DNA of 64,000 nt from Zhengitettix transpicula. Lineage: Eukaryota; Arthropoda; Insecta; Orthoptera; Tetrigidae. Position numbers and translations under genes: made by a program. Under the pieces are notes generated by a model. The model saw only the letters and a program-made list of their open reading frames with translations, had not been told where the DNA came from and did no database searches. The stretch spans positions 94,788,532 through 94,852,531 of the forward strand of contig CM073591.1 of NCBI GenBank assembly GCA_037074705.1. Direction: 5' to 3'. This document shows positions 1 through 13,200 of the stretch, one piece after another; position 1 is the first letter of the stretch, and each line of letters starts with the position of its first letter.

Positions 1-2637
1 AAGATACACACAATGTACTTACATCTGTCAGAAAGACACGTCAATTTTCCAAAGATAATATAAATTAGAAATTAGGAAATAAATACGATAGTCGGTGAGT
101 ACCATTCATTTATATTTCATAATTATTAAAATGTCATATAGAATATAATAATTTTGATTGAATAGAGTTTGGCTGTTTATAAAGTAGATCGTCATAATAA
201 AATCCTTTAGCACAGTATCCGGTAATATTTCTTCAGTTAGATAGTTTTCAACATGGTGACAAATTAATTCTCACTGATAGAATTTTTAATTAAAAATACT
301 TTAAGGAAGAGATAAAACACTAAATATTTATAAAAACCTGGTGCCTTATTGATATTTGTGCCCAAACGGCATTTGTCACACATTCTATCGTACATACGTA
401 TTCGTCAAACTTCTCACGTCTGATAAATCTGATGAATACATATTAATTCTTAGTAGATTTTTTTTCAAATGTAAACAATGACTTTAATCACGTACAGTAT
501 AAATTAACATCTGACCGTTCTGGATATTTCAGTGTAAATAAAGATAGGTGATACTGTCAACGTAAATAAACAAATACTATCTTCCTTTGGTTTGCCAAAA
601 TTCATTGCAAGAGAATATTGGCATTATTCTCTCCACCCCCCACATCCACTTATATATTGGTACAGAGTGAAATAAACAACACCATGACCTAAATAATACA
701 ATATTTTAATTTCCACCAAGCTAACTTGCATATTAAGAAATATGTTTCTTTATATGTCATTTTTCAGCCATTTTTAGCCATTGCCATCAACATTATAAAG
801 GGAAATGTAAATCTAACAAAGTGTTTCACAATTGTAAGGAGTTATATTATAATACTACATTTTCATTTATTATTATGTGTTGTTATTTTCGTGGACCCGC
901 CGATTCTACAGATTAATTGTTAAACTATATTCTACTTTAAAATCTTTATTTGTTGTAAAAATCTTCTTATACAGCTCTCCGTTCCTCCCATAACTAGCTA
1001 TTTTGGCGCAACCATCATATTTCTTGTGTGCTTCTCAGTAACATTCATCGTTTGGCACCTTTTGAGTCGTATTTATCTAGTTTTAACGTGACATCTAGGA
1101 CGTGTCAGAAGATATTAATACACTAAAGTGCGATATTTGATATTTCATAATAATTAAGGTTATTTTACTATTGGCCAAAGATACAAAATAAGAACATCGA
1201 AGTTATAGAAATGCTCTAAACATTGTTTGAACAATTATCCCTTATAATTCATAGCATTGTTTACTCCTACGTTACACAACAGACAGTTTTTGGTTTCAAG
1301 CACGAGGAAATAAAAATGGCATAATTCTAGCATAAGATAGCAAATCTATTTCATACATAATCAGCACGTAGCAATGTGGCAAACACTATTACATCTTTCA
1401 GAGAAAAACGAATGTGAATGAAGTTCATAAACTGTAACAAATTTGTGTTATTATTCAATATATGCTGGACATGAAATTAAAACGATCGATTAATACCAAG
1501 ATGAACTGTTAATTATTTTTATATAAGAATTCACATTAATACGGACATATTTTGGGCAAATGATTCTGGAAAAACTTTAAATTTTCAAGACCTAATTTTC
1601 TCTTAATAGTTCTTAATTTTAAGTAGTTTATGATTCAATTATTAATAAATTCATTCTTTATTGATTATATTAGATTTTATTAGTTCCATTAGTCCTCTGC
1701 TGAGGAAATAAGGCAATTCAAATTGATGTTACTTACAAATGTATAAATGAGATATACATTAACACTCTAGATGTTTAAGGCTATACATACATGAATAATT
1801 TAAAGTGTAAATATTTGAAATTTCATGAAATAGTTTCAGGGAGAATATAAGGAATACTACATACGCAAATAAGGGAGTATAAGTTAGGCTTACAGAACAT
1901 TACACAAGAGATAAATATTAAATATAAACGAATAAAACATAATTGTAGGCTGAACTTCACTTCTCTAATAGCACTAAAAAGTTTTCCGAAAAATAACACT
2001 GCACTGCACAAATAACACTCCTATTTGTATATCATCTTCTTGTACTGATGAACATTCAAGGTGTTGCCGCTCCGGAAGAATTTATCTGGCAGCTCTTCTC
2101 AGTGGCTGGAAATCTCGTTCGGTTGACATAAAAAAAAACAATTGTAAAATATCTGTTGGGTATACAAACAATAAAGATTTATATTAGTATTCCATAAATT
2201 GTGTCTTTTTCAGCAACATTTCACTTAAAATACAAAAGCTTTCTGACAAACTATTGTTTCGAGCCTACGTCGAATCTTATCCAATCGACTGAATATTTCC
2301 AAAATTAATTGAAATTGTAAAACTGGAAGGTATATTTACTTGTAGTTTTATATGTGGAACCTGAGTTTGACTGTCCAATATATAGTTTTTCCAAAGCTTT
2401 AGAATTCAAATGGATGTCAATTTGCAGTACATACAAACAGATTTCTTAATTATTACGTGTAGAAAAACTGCGAATATGCAAACACAGAGAAATAATCGAT
2501 TTAACGTTCTCTTGTTTTCTCGGAATGCACAGATGCTATAGAAGATTGACGACGCCATACTTGTAATATATCTGTGGATTACGAATTGGAGGTTTTCTGA
2601 AATTTAAAGTTTACTTGCTGAAGTATCAGAAAACATC
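1..2637. other. Upstream flank of SmD1, no gene recognised
   Basis: AT-rich DNA with no ORF or exon that I can assign to a protein family. The only compositional anomaly is a short GC-richer patch at about 2040-2130. It has open frames on both strands but no family match and no convincing splice context. The last ~100 bases before 2638 should contain the SmD1 promoter and 5' UTR, but I see no clear TATA box or initiator. Confidence 0.5.
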
Positions 2638-4882
2638 ATGAAGTTGGTGAGGTGAGATACATTGACGCATAAAACATTCTACGGTGGAAACATTAAGGAG
2701 CGTCTTTTATTATATCATTAATTAATTTTGCAATGCCGGCTTTAATATTTTAAAGATGGATATTGTGTTTACTAACGATTCTTCGCTGTAGTTTTTAATT
2801 AATGTTTTGTCAATTATCATAGTTGTATTACACTATTCCAGATTTCTGATGAAGTTGAGCCACGAGACTGTTTCTATTGAATTGAAGAATGGAACTAGTA
2901 TTCATGGAACTATAACCGGTAAGTTACAAATTAATCTCTTATCCAAGAAGTTTCGGATTTTATTTGCATTCATCCAACGTTTCGTTTTCCTTTTTGGGAC
3001 CTCTTCTGATTGACAGTTCGTAGCAACAGACAAGGCAGTAAATTTTATGCATGAATTATATACAAACTTATAAAAAAACTGTCCAACCTGAAGAAGTCCC
3101 AAAAGTGGACGAAGCGTACAATATTTGTTAATAATCATTACAATTTTGTCTCAAGGCCAAATATTTATATTATTAGTAATGTCATATGTTTACATTATTT
3201 TGTTTATTCTTCAATAATTCCATAATAGTATGTATACTATTTTAAGCTTACAAACTATTTTCATAGTAAAGAGAATATAAGTAAGGATTGAATGGATGTA
3301 TCTACATTTAACTCAATCTTAGCTTGTATAATGTTACCCAATCAGATTAAGAAATCATGTAGATTGTTTAGAAGTAATGTTATACAGAAAGTTGAAGTTA
3401 CAGCTAAAAGAGGTACTAACAGTAAAAAGGATAGCTGAATACCGACAAAATAAGTGATAATATAAATACCACACAATGTTTCAGGTGCAGAAAAACACAC
3501 GAGCACAGAGAGAGACACTTGACATGTGGTATTTATATTAACACTTCTTTTGTCTTAATTGGGCTATCTTTCTTATTATTGTATTTATTAAAAGATTGTA
3601 CATGATGGACCTATTTTTGTCAATGTCATACTATAATTCCATTAAATTTATCTTGGAGCTAGATACTTTTATAATTCTTGATCAATTTTTATGTTTAATG
3701 GCATATACAAATGTATTTTATATGGATAATTTTTATAATTTCAGGAGTAGATGTAGCAATGAACACTCATTTGAAAGCTGTGAGGATGACTATCAAGAAT
3801 AGACAACCAACTCAGTTGGAGACCCTAAGCATTCGTGGAAACAATATTCGATATTATATACTTCCTGATTCTCTCCCATTAGAAACACTTTTGATTGATG
3901 ACACACCTAAAGCCAAGGCAAAGAAGAAGGAAGCAGCAAGGGGTAAGTCAATTTATATATGTGTATTATAATTGAGGCAGAAAAGAAAATGCTTGATATA
4001 GTGCATATGTTTGCAAGCTAAGAAAGCAGAAGCAATATTAAAATAAATAATAAAAGTTCACTCACACAATAAAATTGTGGGAGATATAGGAAATTTAAAT
4101 AGCTATCAACTAAATCTCACTACATAGCATATAAGTCTTATCACTGCATCTTTTGGTCAGTGATACAGATCAAGGCACAATGCAGGCAACTTCATAACAT
4201 GATATATTACCTGCCATAGTAAATAAGAGGTTTATTTAAAAAGTCCTAATTATCCCATTCATACTATAGACATAAATTTAACCTACTCCAAATTTTGTTG
4301 ATAAAACCTTTTAATACTGTAATTTAATTTATTTCGTGGAAATATTACAATTTTTTTTTTTTGAACAATGAAGTTTTCAGAGCCACTGTGCTGAGCATGT
4401 GTGTGTTGCATTATGCCTTTTAGGTGGGTGTAATTTGCAATTGTTAGATATTTCAACTGCCCATACACCCCAAAATTATTGCTTGCATGCAAAAATATTT
4501 TAATTGTACAGGCTCCCATTGCTTCGAACATAAATATGTGATTTATACAATGTTCCTTTTTTTAAAGGATAATTTGTAACCTTCTGTTGTTAAATACTGT
4601 CTACATCAATAATACAAATGAGTAATCTTTTTGGCCAAAAAAATTGTATTTCCAAATTTCTTTGCTGCTAATTTTACGTCTTGACTCCTTAATAGGAAAT
4701 TAATGTAGCTTGTCAAGCATACTTATGTTTTTCACAATTCTACTATATTTTCTAAACAAGGTTAGTTCATATGTTCTCTATCACAATTTATGAAAACAAT
4801 TTTTTTTTCAGGTGCCAGCAGGGGCCGTGGAAGAGGTCGTGCTAGAGGCCGTGGGAGAGGTAGAGGAAGGGGGCGTAGATAA
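2638..4882 (+). CDS. SmD1: Small nuclear ribonucleoprotein Sm D1 (complete, 4 coding exons)
   Basis: Coding exons 2638-2651, 2842-2918, 3745-3942 and 4812-4882 join in phase to 119 codons plus TAA, the usual SmD1 length. All introns are GT-AG; the donors are GTGAGA, GTAAGT and GTAAGT. Exon 1 encodes only MKLV plus part of an Arg codon, which fixes the start because the family begins MKLVRFL. Exons 2 and 3 carry the Sm fold: Sm1 strands with the LKNGT motif, then the Sm2 motif [14 protein letters not shown]. Exon 4 encodes the C-terminal Gly-Arg tail, the known target of symmetric arginine dimethylation. In the family, SmD1 pairs with SmD2 in the heptameric Sm ring on U1, U2, U4 and U5 snRNAs, assembled in the cytoplasm by the SMN complex. 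Intron 2 contains a MITE. Identification is essentially certain. Confidence 0.97.
3430..3568. mobile_element. MITE, ~139 bp with ~48-bp terminal inverted repeats
   Basis: The left end (GATAGCTGAATACCGACAAA...) and the reverse complement of the right end (GATAGCCCAATTAAGACAAA...) match along about 48 bases, including a shared block ATATAAATACCACA. There is no coding capacity. It sits in SmD1 intron 2. Single-arm relatives occur at 15686-15740 (+) and 33605-33662 (reverse orientation), so this is a dispersed family. A clear target-site duplication was not resolved, so the superfamily is unassigned. Confidence 0.7.
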
Positions 4883-7244
4883 GTGTGGACGTTTCTATAT
4901 TGCAATGGTGAAATTTTTAAAGACAGTGTGATTATTATAAGGACCTCATTAATGTAATCAGTATGTGACTTGTATTAGGTAATTTTTGTGATTTCATGTG
5001 ATACTTTCATTCATTGTCAAACATCAAGTCTTCATTTCACCTTAATTCACAAAAAATACAATTTGTGTCACCTGCCAACTGTTTATATTGTAAATTTTCC
5101 TAACATAAATTGGAGTTTGCACATTGATTATATGTGAAAACAAATTTTGACAAGATTGTTCAAACCATCGTGTAACAATAAATGTCGTCTTATTGAGAAT
5201 GCTATGCAACAAGTAAAGACTTAAAAATATGAAGCTCCAATATGTTTTTTTGTTTAATAATAAATTCATGAACAAGATAATTGAAAATGTTAATACGCCA
5301 TTTACTTAACCTATGGTCCCTTAGCTATGTATAGAAGGTTGTTTAAGTTAACTAATTCGACTGGAACTGCATTGTAATGATTACCAAAGCAAGCAATTTT
5401 TGTACTAATTATGCTGATTAAAATATTTGTAGATCATTTGTAATTTTGTTTCTGTTACTTGGCTAAAATATCGAGGAATAATTTTCTTACAACATAGAGA
5501 TTAGATAAAAAATTAAATTATTTACAAGTATTTGTAGTTTAAAATTGTGTACCCTAAAATCTGAATTGGAATATTTTACACACCCTCCAAACTATTATTT
5601 GCTTCTCAGATACAAGTACATTCTATCTAAACATTTACTTTAAAAAAATAAGTTGTCCAATTGTTGATCAATCAGTGTGCAACATAGTACTGGTGTAATG
5701 ATATTAGTTATTGAATATACATTTAAACATCCCATATGATTTGAAGAATACAAGCAAGGTAAGATATTTCACATCAAAGAAGTACATTTGAATGACTAGC
5801 AGATTTTTATACTGAAAGATCTATTATTACATTACTTAAGTCAAAGCTGCGATGCCCATCAATTGTAACCAAAATGTTACATGCCTGGGAAGTAAACACA
5901 ATTTATTGATACATTAATTGGCTAATATTCAAAGAAGAATTTTGATAATTTATAAAAATTATTTCCTACACTGCTCATCTTAGTCATAGATTGAGGACAA
6001 AATGTATTAATTTTTGTTAATAATTTTTTTGGCTGTGTTCATACATTTATAATTAAATAGAAGTCAGATAAATATATCTATTATATTTTCTTCATTGGTT
6101 CAAAGTCCCTGATATTTTTAAAAAAATTAAACTTGTGCTAAGAAATATTTGATTAATAGTCTTAACAGCAACTATGTAAGTGAACATTTAGTTATTTTGA
6201 TTCACAACAAAATATGACTCACGAGACAGAAATTCACTAAAATTAATAAAAAAGATGATAAAGTTATATTATTTCAAATTATTGTGTAAGTGGCTTTGTC
6301 ATGTGTGGCTTCATATTTTTGGTGGAAGCAAAACTGACTTGGACTGAAGGGATCGCTTGTGTGCTTCTAACCCTGCTTTGAAAAGCTTATTTGTAATTGA
6401 CTGCAAGAAGTACAATAAAAAAATATTTTCCAAACAGGACATAAAGGGTGACTTTTTACACTTAAGTAAATCCAATTTACAGAAGAATACAATGTAAAGT
6501 ACTTAAGCAGTGAATTATTGAGAATTAAAATAAGTTTAGCAGGAATTTTTTGAAAAGAAATTCAAAATTAACATCAAGCAAAAACTGTCAACCTTTATGT
6601 AAGCACAAAAAAGCCTTGTTCAGAACTGAAATGTCGGAGGGAAATATAAAAATGAAAAATGTGTCATTCATCCAATCAATGAAGTACGGGGGCAGATTTT
6701 ATTAGTGTAGCACAAGTGACAATAAACAGACTAATTGTGTAAATTATGTATGCAAAGTACATTAAATAAAAAAAAGTGTGTAGTAACATACAAAAACGAA
6801 TTATACCTTAATTTCCAGTATCGGTAACTGTGATTGAAACTGTGCAAACATTATATAAATAAAATGTTGTATTGGACTCTATATGATTTTCTTCTTTATT
6901 ACTTACACAACACAGGTAACTTAAAATCAAGTTTGATAGGTACCTTATATCTTGTAAATTTGTACTCAGTCTTAATCCAGGCAACCCAACAGAAAACTTG
7001 AGAACTCAACATCCGATAGACCTTAACATGAAGTCGAATTCTTACTCTAACATGAAACCATTGCTTTAATCACTGGTTTTAAACATAGCTTGTCTATCAT
7101 ATATCATACAAACACTAAGTCATTGCTTGATGGATATAATTTAATACAAAATGCTCCAAGACTTTACAATTATTTAGTTAGAGGTTAATTTCCTCAGTAT
7201 GAAATCGATTAAATTTTACAAAATGTAAATGTATGAAGAATATT
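4883..7244. other. Convergent intergenic region between SmD1 and Nup107
   Basis: This AT-rich stretch holds the 3' UTRs of the two converging genes. A minus-strand AATAAA (TTTATT on +) at 6895-6900 is a candidate Nup107 polyadenylation signal, about 345 bases past its stop. I found no further gene or recognisable transposon. Confidence 0.5.
5177..5264 (+). promoter_or_regulatory. Candidate SmD1 polyadenylation signals
   Basis: Two AATAAA hexamers lie at 5177-5182 and 5259-5264, about 295 and 377 bases after the SmD1 stop codon. They are the first strong hexamers downstream on the + strand. No cleavage site can be proven from sequence alone. Confidence 0.45.
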
Positions 7245-10200
7245 TTATGAAGTAACTGGAAATCCCCAGGGGTCTTTTTTTTGGTGCAATAATTGGACAG
7301 ATGAGTCACAGATTTTTGACAATATATCTCGAAGTCCTTGCACCATATAAACCTGTAACACAGAAATGTGAATGAGACATTACCAAAACTTTTCATGACT
7401 CTCATTTCAGAATAAAATACACAAAATAAGTTTTTTAAATACGTAAGAATAAAATGATTATTGTCTATATAGTTTAAATTATGAATAAGGTCAAAAATAG
7501 GTATTTGAATAAAATATGATTTAAATGCTTTTTAATTTTATTTAGTAAATTTAAATTATAATTTTTAATGTTGTTTTTGCCTCATTAATAATATATAAAA
7601 GGTATTCTAAGGCTGAAATATAAACAACTGAAAATAATGGAATCTAAAATGATGTTGGAAATTGGAAAGGGATGGGATGAAACAAGGAATTAGTAGGTTT
7701 GAAACAGTTGTTTTTTGTGGAATTTGAAGCAGAAGATACCATATTATTAATATCAACTAACACAATGCAATCTGTATTTAAATGGGAAGAAAGTTGCTAG
7801 GACATTTACTATTCTTTTAAGATATGATGAAGACTATTAGAAGATGCCCAAGTTTCAATTATGAATACTTTGGTCCACACTAAAAACATCACCTAGCTAT
7901 CTTCCTCAGTAACATCATCAAAAATTCCTATTAATAGAACACACTAATATTTTTGTTGCCTACAATAAATTAAAATTCATGCAAAGCGAAGCATGTTAAA
8001 CACTAGTATATTATTATTGAAGGTGGCTGTTAGGCCACATTAAAGATGTTATGTGAAGATGTCATTTATATTTATTGAAGTTTGAGCAATGCTGTTAATC
8101 ACTTATGACTTTAAACACATGAAAAGTCCACTGTTTGCTTATATTATTATATAACATAAATGGAATATTTTTTTCATTAACTATTAGAAATATTTAAATT
8201 ATTGACAATACCAATTTGTAATTAGATGCTGCCAAAAATTTTAGTACATAAAAATGATGACTTACTTTGTACAATCCATGTCGTTCATCTACAATTATAT
8301 CAGCTAGTTGCACACATTCTTGATATTCCCCCATTTTATATAACATACTATGAAGGAGTAAAACAATCTGAAACAAATAATTTGAATTTAAACCACTTCT
8401 TAGCATTTTTTTTCCACCATAGGTTTTGGAAGAGAAATTAAACAAATTTACATATATTTAACACTTGAATAGGTGTGATAATAAAGTATATTTCTATCAA
8501 CGTCAACCAGATCAATATTTTTATGTCAGGCCCACAAAAACAACCCCCAACAGGTAATAAGTAACAAGAGAATAATACAGAAAGGATGATGATTTTTAGG
8601 TCATTTTAACATAAATTTTATATGTAGCTACTACCTGGGTGTCTGTGTTGCCTGGGTATTTATTTATTTATATAAGCCCTAATAATTATTAAATTCTACA
8701 TTAATTTATTGGTCAAGAAGTGATTTAACCTACCTATACAGAGGGAATGCTTATTTCATCAGAACACCCCTCCCCAAGCTTTAAGCATAAATACTCCTTG
8801 TACAAAATATAAAAAAATACTCTGGGTACCTTAAAAGTGTCAAAAAGACCCCCAGTATCATTGAGAGTGAAAAGTACTCCTGGTAAAGTTATTTGCCATA
8901 CCTTAAGAGGCACTCCCAGTAGGTTAACAGAATCCAAAATACATGAGGTACTTCAAGAAGCACAAAAATACTTCCATTATATTAAGAGAGTCCTGTACTC
9001 TAATAGAGTAAAAAATACTTGCATTACCTTAAGGGAGTCACAAATACTCTCAATACCTTACGATGGTGATAAATAATACTGGTACTTTAAGAGACATAAA
9101 AATATTCTTACTACACGAAAAATGTCAAAAATACTCCCCGAACCTTTAGCGGGACAAAAATTCACACAGTATGTTATGTGAGTCATAAAATGAAGAGAAT
9201 TAGACATATGCTGAAGAAGGGCAAAATTACTTCAGTTACTTTGAGAATGTCAAAAGTACTCTTGGTACTATAAGAATGTGATAAATATTCCCACAACCCT
9301 AAAAGTGTCTAGAATACTCCTAGTATCTTAAAAGGTTCCAAAGTATCCTGGAAATTAATGAGTTAAAAATATTCCCAATAATTTAAAATATGTTTCAAGT
9401 GCCATCTCCCCTTCCATTGGTGATCGGGGTGTTTTACCAATCCAATGTTTGTTTCATATTGTAAGTAACATCTGTACAAAATTTGATAGAATTCACTGCA
9501 CATGTTCAAGAATGTATGCAGAACATTGTTTTAACCTTCCACCACTGCTCCTAGGGGTTGAAGAACAACGTGACAAGCAAGTTGAATGTCATAATTAAAT
9601 TTAGCAACATCATTAACCCAAGAAAATCAAACATCGGGAAAAACACAATCAATCTCGACGACCTTGACAAATATTTGATGCAAATATCAGCCATTTTAGC
9701 ATGCTTGAAAATTTCCACCCTTAGGGATGGTAGACATGTCTTACCTCCAGTGTTTGTTTCTTGTTTGAAGGGAACACATGTACAAAATTTGGTCAAATTT
9801 GCTCTATGTATGTGGAACATACAAACACACAAACAATCAATTTCATTTATTTATATTAGAAGAAAGATTATTGGCCAAGTTTTATTCCAGCATTTGTTTG
9901 AACATTTTGCTTGATACCTTCAACTGTTCTCAACTCAAAGCCCAATATATCCATGTGGCTTATATAAATCCCCAGTGTTCAAGGTCACCTCAACTCCACA
10001 AAACCCCTCTTCTTCGTGTTCATTACTTTAAAGTTGTACTGTGGAGAACTTTTGTCTTATTTGTTTGAAGCCTCATCATTACATGAACTGTTGACACCAG
10101 AGGCTTACATGATATGTGCTTTAGCAATAGTAGTTTGCAATTGTCAACATCAGAATATAGAGATATGCTAGGATGGAAGATCATGTAATTACAGTAGTTA

Positions 10201-13200
10201 GTGCAAACCCCATAGTGGGGTTCAAGCTGAGAGGGTGAGATGTCAAACTTTAAACAGAAACCCAAGGTGAGAGGTTTTTTTTTTGTTTCTCAAAGTTTTC
10301 AAAAGTGGAGGCAGGGAATGAATTTAGGAGTTGATGCCAGTTTAAAATTAAAACTAAGAAGTTAACAATAACAGTTGGGAGAATTGAACATGGTTCCTGA
10401 AAACTGATAGAAAGACAGTTTATATATAATAAAGTAATAAACTCTTTGCACCTCACCTGCCACCCTTCCTATCACTTTTCAGGTACCATGTTCAATTCTC
10501 CCAACTGCTATTGTTAGCTTTTTAGCTTTCATTTTAAACTGGCAACACACCACCTAAGGCAGGAAACTCCAAGACACTTAAATTGTCAGTTTTCCCCTTA
10601 AAGTACCTTAGTTGCAGAAGAGCTGCTTTGGCATAATGAATGATTGAAATATGCCATTGCTCAAATGGTAAGTTAGTAATATAACTTATAATGTATTAAT
10701 GTTATTTATGTGAAAAAATTATCAACATTTGAACATAATTGATTTGATTTTGTTTGAATGTAAGTTTGGCACCCAACCAATATTTTTTATATATTTATTA
10801 TTTTTTTTTTTTAAAAAAAATTCTTTTCTTATTTAAATGTTACAAAATTGACATCCAAAAGAGGGGCATTGATAAAATGTATTCTAAATTAAATGTTATG
10901 TAAATTGATGTTCACAACTGATAAGAGCTACTTGAGCAGTTAACTGAGGCAAAATCTAAGTAAAGGAGGAACATAACTTTTTTTTTAACCCTTGTATATT
11001 TTAAATAATAGCTTCACGACTGTTTCAGTCCAAGCCTGAAGGTAAGTATTATCAACATTTTCTTTCATATTTCTTTTGTTCTATGTACAATATCTATAAA
11101 AAATGCATTAATGCATAGCTAGATTATATAGTTAGTTTTAGTAATCACTTTCTTTAAGGAAGTTAGTTAAGATAAAGTTTATATATTATGAGAAATGTTT
11201 TTCTATAATATTCATTGCATTCTTCTGTCAACTTTTGGCATGAGTAACATGCTAAGGAATAGTATTTTTTTTCCAGTTTACCTTTGGGATGCATAATTGC
11301 CTTAGACTTTCCATTTGTTGTTTTCGTAGGTTTAACTCCTCTGTTTCTAAATCATCCAACTCCCATTCTGTATATGGAACTGCATCCACCATCCAACCAC
11401 CATCAGGGAAAGCAAGAACATTGTGTAATTTATCTTTCATTGCCTAAAAATAAATTTTTATGAGATTACTCTGAAGTGCATTATCTTAGTACACGAATTT
11501 AATTGTTTTATCAAATTATTTCACCTTAGTTTGATGTAACATTGTTGTCCTCCATCGATCCATTTCAGTTTTGAACATATTTTCCCTTTGTTCATATGCA
11601 ACTTTTTCAGAGAAATTTGCATTTTCCTGTGGTTGTGCTGGGGCTTTTGGTTTGCCATTATGAAAGTGCTCAAACCAATTTGAAAATGCTTCCTGCGCAT
11701 CCTACAACATAATTTATTTGTGTACAATATTTAAAAATGAGTAATAAGTCATCAGACAGATCACCAGATCTATTACATGTTTTGTTGCTCGGGAGAAAGG
11801 CAGTTTCGGTGCTAAAAGTTTGATATAATGAAGTTTTATTTTAAATAATCTGTTGTAATGAGGCAACATTAAGTGCCTCATACCTTCTAAATTAAATATA
11901 ATTTATTAAGAATTTGGAGTGTCTTGAACCCGGACAAGATCACTGGGGGTTGCTGGGGTGAGTGACAGTGGCCAGCCTTTTGTTAATAAAATTTACGGTG
12001 GTCACTCACCCATCCGTTTGGCAGACCAGAGGGGGAGAGAGTAACTGCTATGCATCCGTGCTGGAAAGCAGGTGAATAGTAAAGTATAAAATGTAAAAAG
12101 TTATTGGGAGAGTTCGATTACGAGTGAATAGAATTAGAAAAAAGTCTGAATCATCATTGCTATGAGTAAAGTTGATACAGTGAAAATACATGGAGATAAA
12201 TTAAAGTGTAGTGAATAAATGTCAATAGCAAAGTAAAGTGTTTTTCTTTTGTTTTGTTTATGAAGAAATAATAAAGTGATCAGTGAGAAGTCTACCAGAC
12301 ATGAATAAGGTTTAAAAGCATCAAAGTGGAATTTCAACAGCGATATTTGGACAAAAGCATTTAAATTAATAAATACATTTTCATTATATTGCCATAAAGG
12401 TTTTGCCACTATCTCCACACAAGAAAATTAAACCAGAAGAGAAAGGTCAATGTACATATTTGAAATGGTTTTTATATAAATTTGTAAAATTTATTTATTT
12501 TCCTTTAATTGCAATGATTTTAATTAAACTAACTCATATGAATCAAAACTTATTAATAATTTATAATAATTACAACCTCAATATAAAATCATTCATTACA
12601 ATGTAAAGTTCTCAAGTAACAATTCGGGCAGGCATTGGACAAAGTTGTAGAATGGATTATTAAACATATTCACCAGCAAAATATATTATTTTATTACAAA
12701 ACAAAAAGTTTCAAAGTTTTATACTTATTTGAAGCAAACATTTTATTATGTAACAGACTATCAAGAAAATATAGCTACACAAATCTCTTCTTTGATACTG
12801 CAATAGTATATTTTTTTGGTAATTTCAGTTGGCTAAGTGAAAGTTCTCCAGTTAAAAGCAATGTGCCAAATTTCATTAAATTTCTTTATCAAAATTACAC
12901 ATTGGGAAATTGACTTAAAAGTTTGTATTCATGAAGAAATTCTGAAATTTCTTCCTCTGTAAACTCACATTTTGTTAACAGAAAGTGTCATTTAAACTAC
13001 AATTCACCCAAATCATCCTCAGACATACTGGGACATTTTTCAATGAAACTGATTTCCTCATCTCTAATTAGATAAGGTTCAATAATATACAATCACAGCA
13101 CGAATGTCACTTCTGGAGAATCAACTTCTCAATGCTATTAATCCTTTTTTCCCCAGCTTTTTTAAATTTCTGAGTAACCTTACTTGATATGTAACCAAAA

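Larger units (their letters stand above)
8368..11281. other. Nup107 intron 14: minisatellite, degenerate repeats, inverted repeat
   Basis: Holds the degenerate minisatellite (8790-9390) and the 10336-10543 inverted repeat. In between, at 9390-9900, two stretches share the wording TGTTTGTTTC...TGTACAAAATTTG (about 9447-9490 and 9748-9795), suggesting an old internally duplicated repeat. No gene is seen. Confidence 0.5.

Noticed and set aside
6310..6415. A basic minus-strand frame after an acceptor-like TTGCAG as the last Nup107 exon
   Set aside because: The exon at 7352-7245 completes the family C-terminus (GLRDILSKICDSS...DPWGF) with a stop, so this frame would lie beyond the stop codon.
9551..10068. 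Three overlapping frames of 90-118 codons
   Set aside because: They occur on both strands in a repeat-derived intron region, with no family resemblance and no splice context.
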